Shown here one piece after another: positions 36,452-49,391 of a stretch of DNA of 64,000 nt. The DNA lies in contig NC_065570.1 in NCBI RefSeq assembly GCF_937616625.2, forward strand, positions 21,724,046 through 21,788,045, in the 5' to 3' direction. The position numbers and the translations under genes were made by a program. The notes under the pieces are model-generated. The model saw only the letters and a list, made by a program, of their open reading frames with translations, made no database searches and was not told the DNA's origin. Within the stretch, counting starts at the first letter, position 1, and every line of letters begins with the position of its first letter. The DNA comes from Mercurialis annua. Taxonomy: Eukaryota > Streptophyta > Magnoliopsida > Malpighiales > Euphorbiaceae.

Positions 36452-39414
36452 TGTCACGACCCAATTTCATGAATCGTGACCGGCGCTAGGGTATGGGTAT
36501 GGTTGTACCAAAACCCGTATAAAGCCTTGCGGAAATCAAATGAACATTTAAACCTGCAGAAAACTGCTCGGGGGCAACCGAGACTCCAACTTAAGTCTAG
36601 CAATTTATAATACAGTTCTATTATAAATAACTTAAATATCTGAAATGCTCAACAGCATGCCTTAAATATAATAATGAAATATTCCAGTGTAAACATGCTA
36701 AAAATAAACAATCGGTCTAATCGATAATCCCAATGCAATAACAAATGTAATATATAAACTAGCTCTACTGCGGTCTAAGAGTTCGAAAATAGAAACTAGT
36801 TTAATAACATAAAAACCTCCGAGGAATCAAAAGAATCGGAGTGGACCGGCTTTCAAATCATAAACCTGGAAAATTTGGGAAAACAACGGGGTCAGATATA
36901 CTGAGATGAGTTCGCAATACTATTTACATTTATTAAGTTTAAAACCCTTAAATCAAAACATTTTTATACAAATATAATATGATTATGGAAAACAGTATTG
37001 AAATGATCCCAGCGTGAGTATGACATAGCATACCGATAAACCTAGAGTGGACGGGAACAAATCCTCGTCATATAAATATACCAGCGTAAGCAAGACTTTA
37101 GTCTGCTGTTTCCCAGAGTACTTACCGGTGCACACAGTCTCGATACAAGCCTATCGAGTAGCTCGTTTCAATCCAGATCCATAATCCGTAAAAACAGTTC
37201 ACAAATATTTATAATATTAAAATATGATGCGGTGCTTAATAAAGCGGTAAATAGCACTACAAACTCACTGCTTGCTTATCCACGTGATCTTGGCAAACAG
37301 CTAACCCTGCGTAGACTCCGAAGCACGAGCAGTCGACGGGTCTAAAATAATAAATAGGTTAAAATCCGTACGACCCCTAACTCTAAGATCTCTAGACTCC
37401 ACGTAGGACTAGCACGATTAAATAACCAGATAAATCACAGAGAAACACAATTTTACAAATAAATTGTAATGCCGTAATTAATTCAAGACTATTGAGTTCG
37501 CACTTAAATACAATCCGAAAATATTATTAAAATAATATTTAATTGATAAATAAAATCAATTCCTCAAATAGTGAGTTAGCCGAGTTTTTCAAAACTACCA
37601 AGCTAAACTCACATGTCGGTGACCCAAGTCCAAACCGACCCAACCATAAAACCAGAGTTATAAACCACAGTTTATAATTAATATTAAATAAAATATTAAT
37701 TAATATTAAAATAGAACTCAATAGCTTGAAACCCAAGTAATTAAATATTACCGGCAATTATCTCAATTAATTAAATAACAAACAAAGCTAAAATATAAAT
37801 TTAATTCCAAAGGCATTATAAGCCAAAAATATCAATTTAACAATTAAATAATAATTAATAATAATTATTAATTTAATTTTTAAATATTCAAATATTATTT
37901 TTATGCCTTAGAAATAATATAATTAATTTGACAAACTTTTGAATTAAATAAAATCCCCAAATTCTTATTTAATATAGTAATTATAAAATCATATATAATC
38001 CATAATAAGTTTAATATTAATTTAAATTTAAAATATTAAAGCCCAAAGTAATTTCAAATTATAAATAATAATATTATTTAAAACGTTAATTGATAAGTCG
38101 AAACTAATTTTATAAATTGAGATCAAAAAAATCATTATCAAATATTTAATAATATGACTTAAAGGATCTATTTATTTAACTCAAAACAATTCAATGATCA
38201 AAACCATCTTTTTGCCAAACATAATCCATGAAAACCACTCACACCCTTACACATCATCATCTTCTACAACTTTAAAATCTTAAACCCCACACATAATCCA
38301 ACTTGCAGTAATAAACGAAAATTCATGCTAACTTCAAACCTCAACCATTAACATTCAAGACAATAAGATTATGAATCACGAATCACTTATATGTGATAAA
38401 CAATATATTGTAGTTCAATAATAACGAGAATCAATCTCTCTTTAAAAAAAACTCACCATAGCAGGGACACCACGCGAATAACCGAAACACCCAATCCAAA
38501 AACAATGATTCGAAAGGTAAAACACATAACAAGAATCCATGAGGATGATAATCATTAAATTCCAAAAGCCTAACATTCTAAGATGCTATAATCAATATTC
38601 AAGAAGGGGAATCTTCGGCAGTAACTATAATCAATAGTATCAGTTAAGAACAAACAACAACGATGAGACGGCGGCGAATAATACGGGTTCGTTTACGTAC
38701 CGTTTGACGAACGAAAGGTGTAGAAACGTAGATGCGTGAGTCTACTTTCACGGGAAACAAACAGAATTGATTTCGACCTCCGAACGGCTGCCAAACGAAT
38801 TAAATTTCAGAAGGATCGAATTAAACTTAAAACAGAATTTTCCAGAAAACGGTAAAACGGCAGCGATCGGTACGGGTTCGTTTACATACCGTTTGACGAA
38901 CGAAAAGTTGGGATTTGTAGATACGTGAGTCTTCTATCACTGGCAGGAAGCGGAACCTATTTCGGTTCTGAAACAAAAGAGTAATCAGCGATGAACGAAG
39001 ACGTCGTTTTTGAATAAAACTGAAATTTAGAACCAAAGCTTACCGCTGAGTTTGAGTGATGATTGAGAGATGGATTCTCAGTGAAAACGAGAATGGAAAA
39101 CGGCTAGGGTTTGTATGTAGAGTGGTAAAGATTTTTGGTTTTCAAAACGTTTTAAAATAGTGAGTAAAACGAGCTGAAAATCCGGAGTGAAATGGAGTCG
39201 TGTGCGGACTGAAATCATAACAGGATGGGGTTAACTAAGGTCTCGTACAATTGAGCTGCAAGTGAATGAGGAATGGGTCAAAAGTCTTAAATACCCCCTC
39301 AGACTTAACCAGCAACAAAAATCGATCCTTCATCTATACTAAACTTCGATTTAGTCCACAACACGAATTCAAATACGTAAACGGCTTAATTAATTTCCGA
39401 AACTTGCAAATTAA
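36452..39414 (-). repeat. 5' LTR of Ty3/gypsy element, outer end truncated
   Basis: 2963 bp, colinear with 28093-31055. The outer TGTAATATCCCG end is missing. The LTR sequence ACTTGCAAATTAA passes straight into satellite AAGCCAAATG, and the satellite itself contains AGCAAATTAAGCC at this place (25355-25367). The join therefore shares GCAAATTAA. Confidence 0.94.
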
Positions 39415-42400
39415 GCCAAATGTTTACGAACTTTACGAAACAAATCAAAACGTTTCACCTATTTAGCGACTGAAGCCAAACGTTTACAAACGTTACGAAA
39501 CAAATCCAAAGCGTTTCACCTTTTAGCAATGTTATGAAAAAAATCCAAACGTTACACCTTTTTAGCGATTTAAGCCAAACGTTTACAAACGTTACGAAAC
39601 AATTCCAAACCTTTCGCCTTTTTAGCGATTTAAGCCAAACGTTTACAAATGTTACGAAACAAATCCAAATGTTTCACCTTTTTAGGGATTTAAGTCAAAC
39701 GTTTACAAACGTTACGAAACAAAATAAAACGTTTTAAACATTACGAAACAATTCAAAACGTTTCACATTTTTAGCGTTTTAAGCCAACCCTTTACAAACG
39801 TTCCGAAAGAAAACCAAGCGTTTCACCTTTTTTGCGATTTAAGCCAAATGTTTACAAACATTACGAAACAAATCCAAATGATTAACGTTTTTAGCGATAT
39901 AAGCCAAATCATTAAAACGTTACAAAATAAATCCAAATGTTTACAAACGTTATGGAAGAAAAAAAAACGTTTCACATTTTTATCAATTTAAGCCAAATGT
40001 GTACAAACTTTATAAAACAAATCCAAACATTTCGCCTTTTAACGATTGAAGCCAAACATTTACAAACGTTACGAAACTAATCCAAACGTTTCCCCATTTT
40101 AGCGATTTAAGCAAAACTTTTATAAACGTTACAAAACAAAAACAAATTTTTGCCCTTATTAGCGATTTAAGCCAAACATTTACAAACGTTATGAAACAAA
40201 TCCCAACGTTTCCCCATTTTAGCAATTTAAGCCAAACAAGTAAAACGTTACGAAAAAAATCCAAATCTTTCACCTTTTTAGCGATTTAAGCCAAACGTTT
40301 ACAAACATTACAAAACAAATCCAAATGTTTTCCCTTTTTAGTGATTGAAGCCAAACATTTACAAACGTTATGAAACAAATCCAAACGTTTCACATATTTA
40401 GCAATTTAAGTCAAACGTTAACAAACTTACGAAACAAAACAAAGCGTTTCACTTTTTTCGCAATTTAAGCCAAACGTTTACAAACATTACGAAACAAATC
40501 CAAGCGTTTTACCTTTTTAGCAATTTAAGCCACACGTTTACAAACGTTACGAAACAAATCCAAAGGTTTCACCTTTTTAGCGAATTAAGCCAAACGTTTA
40601 CAAACGGTACGAAACGAATCCAAACGTTTCCCCTTTTTAGCGATTTAAGTAAAACGTCTACAAACGCTACGAAACAAATCCAGACGTTTCACCTTTTGAG
40701 CAATTTAAGCCACAAGTTTACAAACTTTACGAAAAAAATTCAAACGTGTCACTTTTTTAGCGATTTAAGCCAAACGTTTACAATCGTTTACGAAACAAAT
40801 CCAAACGTTTCACCTTTTTAGCAATTTAAGCCAACGTTACGAAACAGATCCAAACGTTTCACCTTTTTAGCAATTTAATACAAACTTTTATAAATGTTAT
40901 GAAACAAACCAAACGTTTAAAACATTACGAAATACATCCAAACGTTTCACATTTTTAACGATTTAAGCCAAACATTTAGAACGTTACAAAATAAAATAAA
41001 GCATTTCACCTTTTTAGCAATTTAAGCCAAACATTTCAAAACAAATCCAAGCGTTTTACCTTTTTAGCAATTTAAGCCAAACCTTTCCAAACTACAAAAC
41101 AAAACCAAGCGTTTCACCTTTTTAGCAATTTAATCCAAACGTTTGCAAACGTTACGAAACAAATACAAGCATTTGACCTTTTAAGCAATTTAAGCCAAAT
41201 ATTTACAAACGTTCTGGAACAAATTCAAGCGTTTCACGTTTTTAGTAATTTAAGCGTAATGTTTACAAACGTTATGAAACAAATCCAAGCGTTTCACCTT
41301 TTTAGAAATTTAAGCCAAACGATTACAAACGTTACGAAACAAAACCAAACATTTAAAACGTTACAAAACAAATTCAAGCATTTCACCTTTTTAGCAATTT
41401 AAGCCAAACGTTTAAAGACGTTGCGAAACAAATCCAACTATTTCACCTTTTTAGCGATTTAAGCCAAGCGTTTACAAACGATACGAAATAAATCCATACG
41501 ATTCACCCTTTTAGCGATTTAAGCCAAACGTTTACAAACGTTACGAAACAAATCCAAACGATACGAAACAAAACCCAACTCTTTTTTTAAATGTTACGAA
41601 ACAAATCCAAGCGTTGCACCTTTTTAGTAATTTAAGCCAAACGTTTACACACGGTACGAAACAAATCCAAACGTTTCACCTTTTTAACAATTTAAGCAAA
41701 ACGTTTACAAACATTACGAAACAAAACGAAACGTTAAAATGTTACGAAACAAATTCAAACGTTTCACCTTTTTAGCTATTTTTGCCGAACGTTTACAAAC
41801 GTTACGAAACAAATTCAAACGTTTCAACTTTTTAGCTATTTTTGCCGAACGTTTACAAACGTTACGAAACAAAACCAAATGTTTCACCTTTTTAGTGAGT
41901 AAATCCAAACGTTTACAAACGTTACGAAACAAATCCAAGCGATTTAAGCCAAACATTTAAAACGTTACGAAACAAATCCAAATGTTTAACCTTTTTAGAG
42001 ATTTAAGCCAAACGTTACGAAACAAATCCAAACATTTTACATTTTTAAAGATTAAAACCAAAAGTTTACAAATGCTACAAAACAAATCCAAAAGTTTCAC
42101 ATATTTAGCAATTTAAACCAAACGTTTAAAAATGTTACGAAACAAAACTAAGCATTTCACCTTTTTAGCAATTTAAACTAATTGTTTACAAATGTAACAA
42201 AACAAATCCATGAGTTTCCCCTTTTTAGAAATTAAAGCCAAACGTTTACAAACGTTATGAAACAAATCCAAGCGTTTCACCTTTTTAGCAATTTAAGCCA
42301 AACGTTTACAAACGTTACGAAACAAATCCAAATGTTTCCCCTTTTTAGCGATTTAAGCGAAACGTTTACAATCGGTACGAAACAAATCAAACTGTTTCCC

Positions 42401-45400
42401 CTTTTTAGCGATTTAAGCCAAACGTTTCACCTTTTTAGGGATTTATGCCAAACGTTTACAAATGTTATGAAACAAATTCAAATGTTTCACCTTTTTAGCG
42501 ATTTAAGCCAAACGTTTACAAATGTTACGAAACAAATCCAAACGTTTCACCTTTTTAGCGATTTAAGACAAACGTTTACAAATGTTACGAAACAAATCTA
42601 AACGTTTCACGTTTTTAGAGATTTAAGCCAAACGTTTACAAACGTTACTATAAAAATCCAAACGTTTCTCCTTTTTTGCGATTTAAGACAAACGTTTACA
42701 AACGTTACGAAACAAAATCGAACGTTTATAATGTTATGAAACAAATCCAAACGTTTCATATTAATAGCGATTTAAGCCAAACGTTTACAAACGTTACGAA
42801 ACAAATCAAAGCGTTTCACCTTTTTAGCAATTTAGGCCAAACGTTTACAAACATTACAAAACAAATCCAAGCGTTTTCCATTTTTATTAATTTAAGCCAA
42901 ATATTTACAAGCGTTATAAAACATATTGAAGCGTTTCACATTTTTAGAAATTTAACCCAAACGTTTACAAATGATACGAAACAAATTCAAACTTTTCACC
43001 TTTTTAACAATTTAAGCCAAACGTTTACAAATGTTACGAAAAAAGTCCAAATGTTTCATCTTTTTAGCTATTTATGCCAAACATTTACAAAGGTTATGAA
43101 ACAAATCCAAATGTTTCACCTTTTTAGCAATTTGAGCCAAACGTTTACAAATGTTACGAATCAAATCCAAGCGTTTCACCTTTTTAGCAATTTAAGCCAA
43201 ACGTTCACAAACGTTACGAAAAAAATCCAAATGTTTCCATGTTTTATCTATTTAAGCCAAGCAATTACAAAGGTTATGAAACAAATCCAAATATTTCACC
43301 TTTTTAGCAATTTCAGCCAAACGTTTACAAATGTTACGAAACAAATCCAAGCGTTTCACCTTTTTTTAGCAATTTAAGCCAAACGATTACAAATTTTACA
43401 AAACAAATCCAAGAGTTTCACCTTTTTAGAAATTTAAGTCAATCGTTTACAAACGTTACGAAACAAATCAAACGTTTTACCTTTTTAGCGATTTAAGCCA
43501 AACGTTTACAAACGTTACGAAACAAATCCAAGCGTTTCACCTTTTTAGCTATTTAAGCAAAACTTTTACAAACGTTACGAAATAAATTCAAATGTTTCAC
43601 CTTTTTAGCAATTTAAGCCAAACGTTTACAAACGTTACGAAACAAATTCAAACGTTTCCCCTTTTTAGCTATTTAAGCCAAACTCTTAAAAACGTTACGA
43701 AACAAATCCATATGTTTAACCTTTTTAGTGATTTAAGCCAAACTTTTACAAACATTACGAAACAAATCCAAATGTTTCACCTTTTTAGCAATTTAAGACA
43801 AACGTTTACATACGCTACGAAACAAATCCAAACGTTTCACCTTTTTAGCTATTTAAGCCAAACGTTTACAAACGTTACGAAACAAATCCAAACGTTTCAC
43901 CTTTTTAGCGATTTAAGCCAAACATTTACAAACGTTACTAAACAAATCCAAATGTTTCACCTTTTTTAGCGAATTAAGCCAAACGTTTACAAAATTTACG
44001 AAACAAATCCAAACGTTTCACCTATTTAGAGATTTATGCCAAACGTTTACAAACGTTACGAAACAAAACAAAACGTTTTAAACACTACAAAACAAATCAA
44101 ATGTTTCACCTTTTTAGCAATTTAATCCAAACCATTACAAATGTTACGAAACCAAACCAAGTGTTTCACCTTTTAAGAAATTTAAGCCAAACGTTTACAA
44201 ACGTTACGAAACAAATACAAGCGTTTGACCTGTTAAGCAAATTAAGCCAAACGTTTACAAACGGTTTGAAACAAATCCAAGAGTTTCACGTTTCTAGTAA
44301 TTTAAGCATAACGTTTACAAACGTTATGAAACAAATCCCAGCGTTTCACCTTTTTAGCAATTTCAGCCAAACATTTACAAACGTTACGAAACAAAACCAA
44401 ACATTTCACCTTTTTAGCGATTTAAGCCAAACGTTTACAAAATTTACGAAACAAATCCAAACGTTTCACCTATTTAGAGATTTATGCCAAACGTTTACAA
44501 ACGTTACGAAACAAAACAAAACGTTTTAAACACTACGAAACAAATCAAATGTTTCACCTTTTTAGCAATTTAATCCAAACCATTACAAATGTTACGAAAC
44601 CAAACCAAGTGTTTCACCTTTTAAGAAATTTAAGCCAAACGTTTACAAACGTTACGAAACAAATACAAGCGTTTGACCTGTTAAGCAAATTAAGCCAAAC
44701 GTTTACAAACGGTTTGAAACAAATCCAAGAGTTTCACGTTTCTAGTAATTTAAGCATAACGTTTACAAACGTTATGAAACAAATCCCAGCGTTTCACCTT
44801 TTTAGCAATTTCAGCCAAACATTTACAAACGTTACGAAACAAAACCAAACATTTTACCTTTTTAGCAATTTAAGCCAAACATTTACAAAGGTTAAAATAC
44901 AAAGCCAAACGTTTCCCCATATTAGCGATTTAAGTCAAACGTTTAAATTGTTAGGAAACAAATCCAAACATTTCACCATTTTAGTGATTTATGCCAAACG
45001 TTTACAAACTTTACGAAACAAATCCAAATGTTTCACCGTTTTAGCGATTGAAGACAAACGTTTACAAACATTACAAAACAAATCCAAATATTTCACCTTT
45101 TTAGCGATTTACGCCAAACGTTTACAAACGTTACGAAACAAAACAAGACGTTTCAACTTTTCTGCGAATTAAGCAAAACGTTTACAAACATTACGAAACA
45201 AAAATAAACTTTTAAAACCTTACGAAACAAATCTAAGCATTTCACCTTTTTAGAAACTTAAGCCAAACATTTAAAGACGTTTCGAAAAAATCCAAACATT
45301 TCCCCTTTTTAGCGATTTAAGCCAAACGTTTACAAACGTTACGAGACAAATCCAAACGTTTCACCTTTTTAGCGATTTAAGCCAAACGTTTACAAACGTT

Positions 45401-48400
45401 ACGAAACAAAACCAAACGTTTCACTTTTTTAGCGATTTAAGCCAAACGTTTACAAACGTGACGAAACAAAACCAAACATTTAAAACTTTACGAAATAAAT
45501 CCAAACGTTTACAAATGTTACAAAACAACAAATCCAAGCTAAACGTTTACAAATGTTTACAAACGTTACGAAAAAAATCCAAACGTAACGAAACAAAACC
45601 CAACATCTACAAAAGTTACGAAACAAATTCAAGCGTATCACCTTTTTATCAATTCAAGCCAAACGTTTACAAACGTTATGAAACAAATCCAAATGTTTCA
45701 CCTTTTTTACAATTTAACGTCTACAAACGTAACGAAACAAAACCAAACGTTTCAACTTTTTAGCGATTTTAGCCGAACATGTACAAACATTACGAAACAA
45801 AACCAAACGTTTCACCTTTTTAGAGATTTAAGCCTAACATTTACAAACGTTACGGAACAAATCCAAACGTCTCTTTATTTTAGCGATTTAAGCAAAACAT
45901 TTAAAACATTATAAAACAAATCCAAATATTTAACCTTTTTAGCGATTTAAGCCAAATGTTTACAAACATTACGAAACAAAGCCAAACATTTCACATTTTT
46001 AACGATTGAAACCAAAAGTTTACAAACGTTACAAAAAATATCAAAAAGTTTCACATATTTAGCAATTTAAGCCAAACGTTTAAAAACGTTACGAAACAAA
46101 ACCAAGCGTTTCACCTTTGTAGCAATTTAAACCAAACGTTTACAAACGTAACGAAACAAATCCATGAGTTTCACCTTTTTATCAAATAAAGGCAAACGTT
46201 ACGAAACAAATCCAAGCGTTTTACCTTTTTAGCAATTTAAACCAAACGTTTACAAACGTTACGAAACAAATCCTACCGTTTCACTTATTTTGCGATTTAA
46301 GCCAAATGTTTACAAACGCTACGAAACAAATCCAAACGTTTCACCTTTTTAGCGATTTAAGCCAAACGTTTGCAAACGCTACGAAACAAATCCAAACGGT
46401 TCCCCTTTTTAGCGATTTAAGCCAAACGTTTGCAAACGCTACGAAACAAATCCAAACGGTTCCCCTTTTTAGCAATTTAAGCCAAACTTCAACAAACGTT
46501 ACGAAACAAATCCAAGCGTTTCACCTTTTTAGCGATTTATGCAAAACATTTACAAACTTTACGAAATAAATCCAAATGTTTCACCTATTAGGCGATTTAA
46601 GCCAAACATTTACAAAGGTTATGAAAAAAATTCAAATGTTTCCTCTTTTTAGCGAGTAAAGCCAAACGTTTACAAACGTTACGAAACAAATCCAAACGTT
46701 TCCCAATTTTAGCGATTTAAGCCAAACATTTAAAATGTTACGAAACAAATCCAAATGTTTAACCTTTTTAGAGATTTAAGCCAAATGTTCATAAACTTTA
46801 CGAAACAAATCGAAACATTTCACATTTTTAGCGATTGAAACCAAAAGTTTACAAACGCGACAAAACAAATCCAAAAGTTTCACATATTTAGCAATTTAAG
46901 CCAAACGTGTAAAAACTTTACGAAACAAAACTAAGCATTTCACCTTTTTAGCAATTTAAACCAAATGTTTACAAACGTAACAAAACAAATCCATGAGTTT
47001 CACCTTTTTAGAAATTAAAGCGAAATGTTTACAAACGTTACAAAACAATCCAAGTGTTTCACCTTTTTAGTAATTTAAGCTAAACGTTTACAAACGTTAC
47101 GAAACAAATCCAAATGTTTCACCTTTTTATCGATTTAAGACAAACGTTTAAAAAAGTTACGAAACAAATCCAAACGTTTCACCTTTTTAGCGATTTAAGT
47201 CAAACATTTACAAACGTTACTAAAAAAATCCAAACGTTTCACCTTTTTAGCGATTTAAGCCAAACGTTTACAAACATTACGAAACAAACCGGAACGTTTA
47301 AAACGTTGCGAAATAAATCCAAACGTTTCATATTCATAGCGATTTAAGCCAAATGTTTACAAACGTTACGAAACAAAACCAAGTGTTTCACCTTTTTAGT
47401 AATTTAGGCCAAACGTTTACAAACATAACAAAACAAATCCAAGCGTTTCCCTTTTTTAGAAATTTAAGCCAAACATTTACAAACGCTACAAAACAAATCG
47501 AAGGGTTTCACATTTTTAGTAATTTAACCCAAACGTTTACAAACGATACGAAACAAATTCAAACTTTTCACCTTTTTAACGATTTAAGCCAAACGTTTAC
47601 AAATGTTACGAAAAAAATCCAAACATTTCACCTTTTTAGCGATTTACGCCAAACGTTTACAATAGTTACGAAAAAAATCCAAATGTTTAACCTTTTTAGC
47701 AATTTAAGCCAAACAATTACAAATGTTACGACACAAATCCAAGTGTTTCACCTTTTTAGAAATTTAAGCCAATCGTTTACAAACGTTTCGAAACAAATCA
47801 AACGTTTAACCTTTTAGCGATTTAAGCCAAACGTTTACAAACGTTACCAAACAAATCCAAATGTTTCACCTTTTTAGCTATTTAAGCAAAACGTTTACAA
47901 ACGTTACGAAACAAATCAAAATGTTTCACCTTTTTAGCGATTTAAGCCAAACATTCACAAAAGCTACGAAACAAATCCATATGTTAAACCTTTTTAGCTA
48001 TTTAAGCCAAACTTTTACAAACGTTACAAAACAAATCCAAACGTTTCACCTTTTTAGCGATTTAAGACAAACGTTGACAAATGTCATGAAACAAATCCAA
48101 ACGTTTCACCTTTTTAGCAATTTAAGCAAAACGTTGACAAACGTTATGAAACAAATCTAAACGTTTCACCTTTTTAGCGATTTAAGCCAAACGTTTAGAA
48201 ACGTTACGAACCAAATCCAAACGTTTCACCTTTTTAGTAATTTAAGCCAAATGTTTAAAAAATGTTACGAAACAAATCCAAACGTTTCCCCTTTTTAGCG
48301 ATTTAAGCCAAACATTTACAAACGTTACGAAAAAAATCCAAACGTTTCACCTTTTTAGCGATTTAGGCCAAACGTTTACAAACATGACGAAACAAAACCG

Positions 48401-49391
48401 AACGTTTAAAACGTTACGAAACAAATCCAAACGTGTTATATTCTTAGTGATTTAAGCCAAACGTTTACAAACGTTACGAAACAAAACCAAGTGTTTCACC
48501 TTTTTAGCAATTTAGGCCAAATGTTTACAAACATTACAAAACAAATCAAAGCGTTTCACCTTTTTAGCAATTTAAGCTAAACGTTTACAAACGTGACGAA
48601 ACAAATTGAAGCGTTTCACATTTTTAGCAATATAACCCAAAGGTTTACAAACGATACGAAACAAATCCAAACTTTTCACCTTTTAAACAATTTAAGCCAA
48701 ACGTTTACTAATTCTATAAAGAAAGTCCAAATGTTTCACCTTTTTAGCTATTTATGCAAAATATTTAAAAAGGTTATGAAACAAATCCAAATGTTTCATG
48801 TTTTTAGCAATTTGAGCCAAACGTTTACAAATATTACGAAACAAATCCAAGCGTTTCACCTTTTTAGCAATTTAAGCGAAATGTTTACAAACGTTACGAA
48901 AAAAATCCAAACCTTTCACCTTTTTAGCAATTTACGCCAAATGTTTACAAAAGTTTCGAAAAAAATCCAAACGTTTCACAAACGTCATGAAACAAATCCA
49001 ACTGTTTCCCCTTTTTAGCAATTTTAGCCAAAAGTTTACAAACGTTACGAAAGAAATTCAAACGTTTCCTCATTTTAGCGATTTCAGCCAAACGTTTAAA
49101 ACATTACGAAACAAATCAAAATATTTCACCTTTTTAGCAATTTTAGCCAAACGTTTACAAACATTACGTAACAAATCCAAACGTTTAGCCTCTTTAGCGA
49201 TTGAAGCCAAACGTTTACAAACGTTACGAAAAGAATCCAAATGTTTCACATTTTTGGAAATTTAAGCCAAACACAAACGTTAAGAAATAAATCCAAGCGT
49301 TTCACCTTTTTAGCAATTTAAGCCAAACGTTTACAAACGTAACGAAACAAATCCAAGCGTTTCACCTTTTTAGCAATTTAAGCCAAAGGTT
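39415..49391. repeat. 60-bp satellite array, block 4
   Basis: About 166 monomers, the longest block. From 39453 it continues the higher-order unit seen at 17040, 19881 and 25401, up to about 41580. Then monomers become more uniform, with long head-to-tail runs of the consensus form and few truncated units. The single open frame of the monomer gives chance ORFs up to 233 aa (42676-43377) with a 20-residue period. A partial monomer lies near 42418. It ends where a CACTA terminus begins. No gene is supported. Confidence 0.97.
43980..44870. repeat. 448-bp tandem duplication in satellite
   Basis: The segment from about 43980 to 44427 is repeated directly at about 44428-44870. The ATGTTTCACCTTTTTAGC at 44101 recurs at 44549 with matching downstream variants (AACCATTACAAATG, GACCTGTTAAGC, ACGGTTTGAAAC). 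The 448 bp is about 7.5 monomers, so the unit is not a whole number of monomers and looks like a recent unequal exchange. Confidence 0.88.

Larger units (their letters stand above)
28093..39414 (-). mobile_element. Ty3/gypsy Tekay/Del-type chromovirus, nearly complete
   Basis: LTRs at 28093-31082 and 36452-39414 flank 5369 bp with primer-binding site, gag-PR, RT-RNase H, integrase with a C-terminal chromodomain-like segment, and polypurine tract. All coding regions are in one frame on the minus strand, with stop codons at 33946-33948 and 32644-32646. The 5' LTR lacks its outer roughly 30 bp and joins satellite at a 9-bp microhomology, so no target duplication remains. The satellite on the left (ending 28092) and on the right (from 39415) are consecutive parts of one monomer series seen uninterrupted near 25263-25365. 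The element therefore inserted into an existing higher-order unit. Confidence 0.95.

Noticed and set aside
42676..43377. 233-aa ORF (and 207, 154, 142 and 141-aa ORFs) as repeat-protein genes
   Set aside because: They arise because the monomer length is a multiple of three and one frame lacks stops. They start and end at monomer variants, with no promoter, no non-repeat domain and no consistent boundaries.
39415..49391. Regular 60-bp direct repeats as a CRISPR array
   Set aside because: There are no unique spacers; the whole 60 bp repeats. The context is a eukaryotic satellite with plant retrotransposons.
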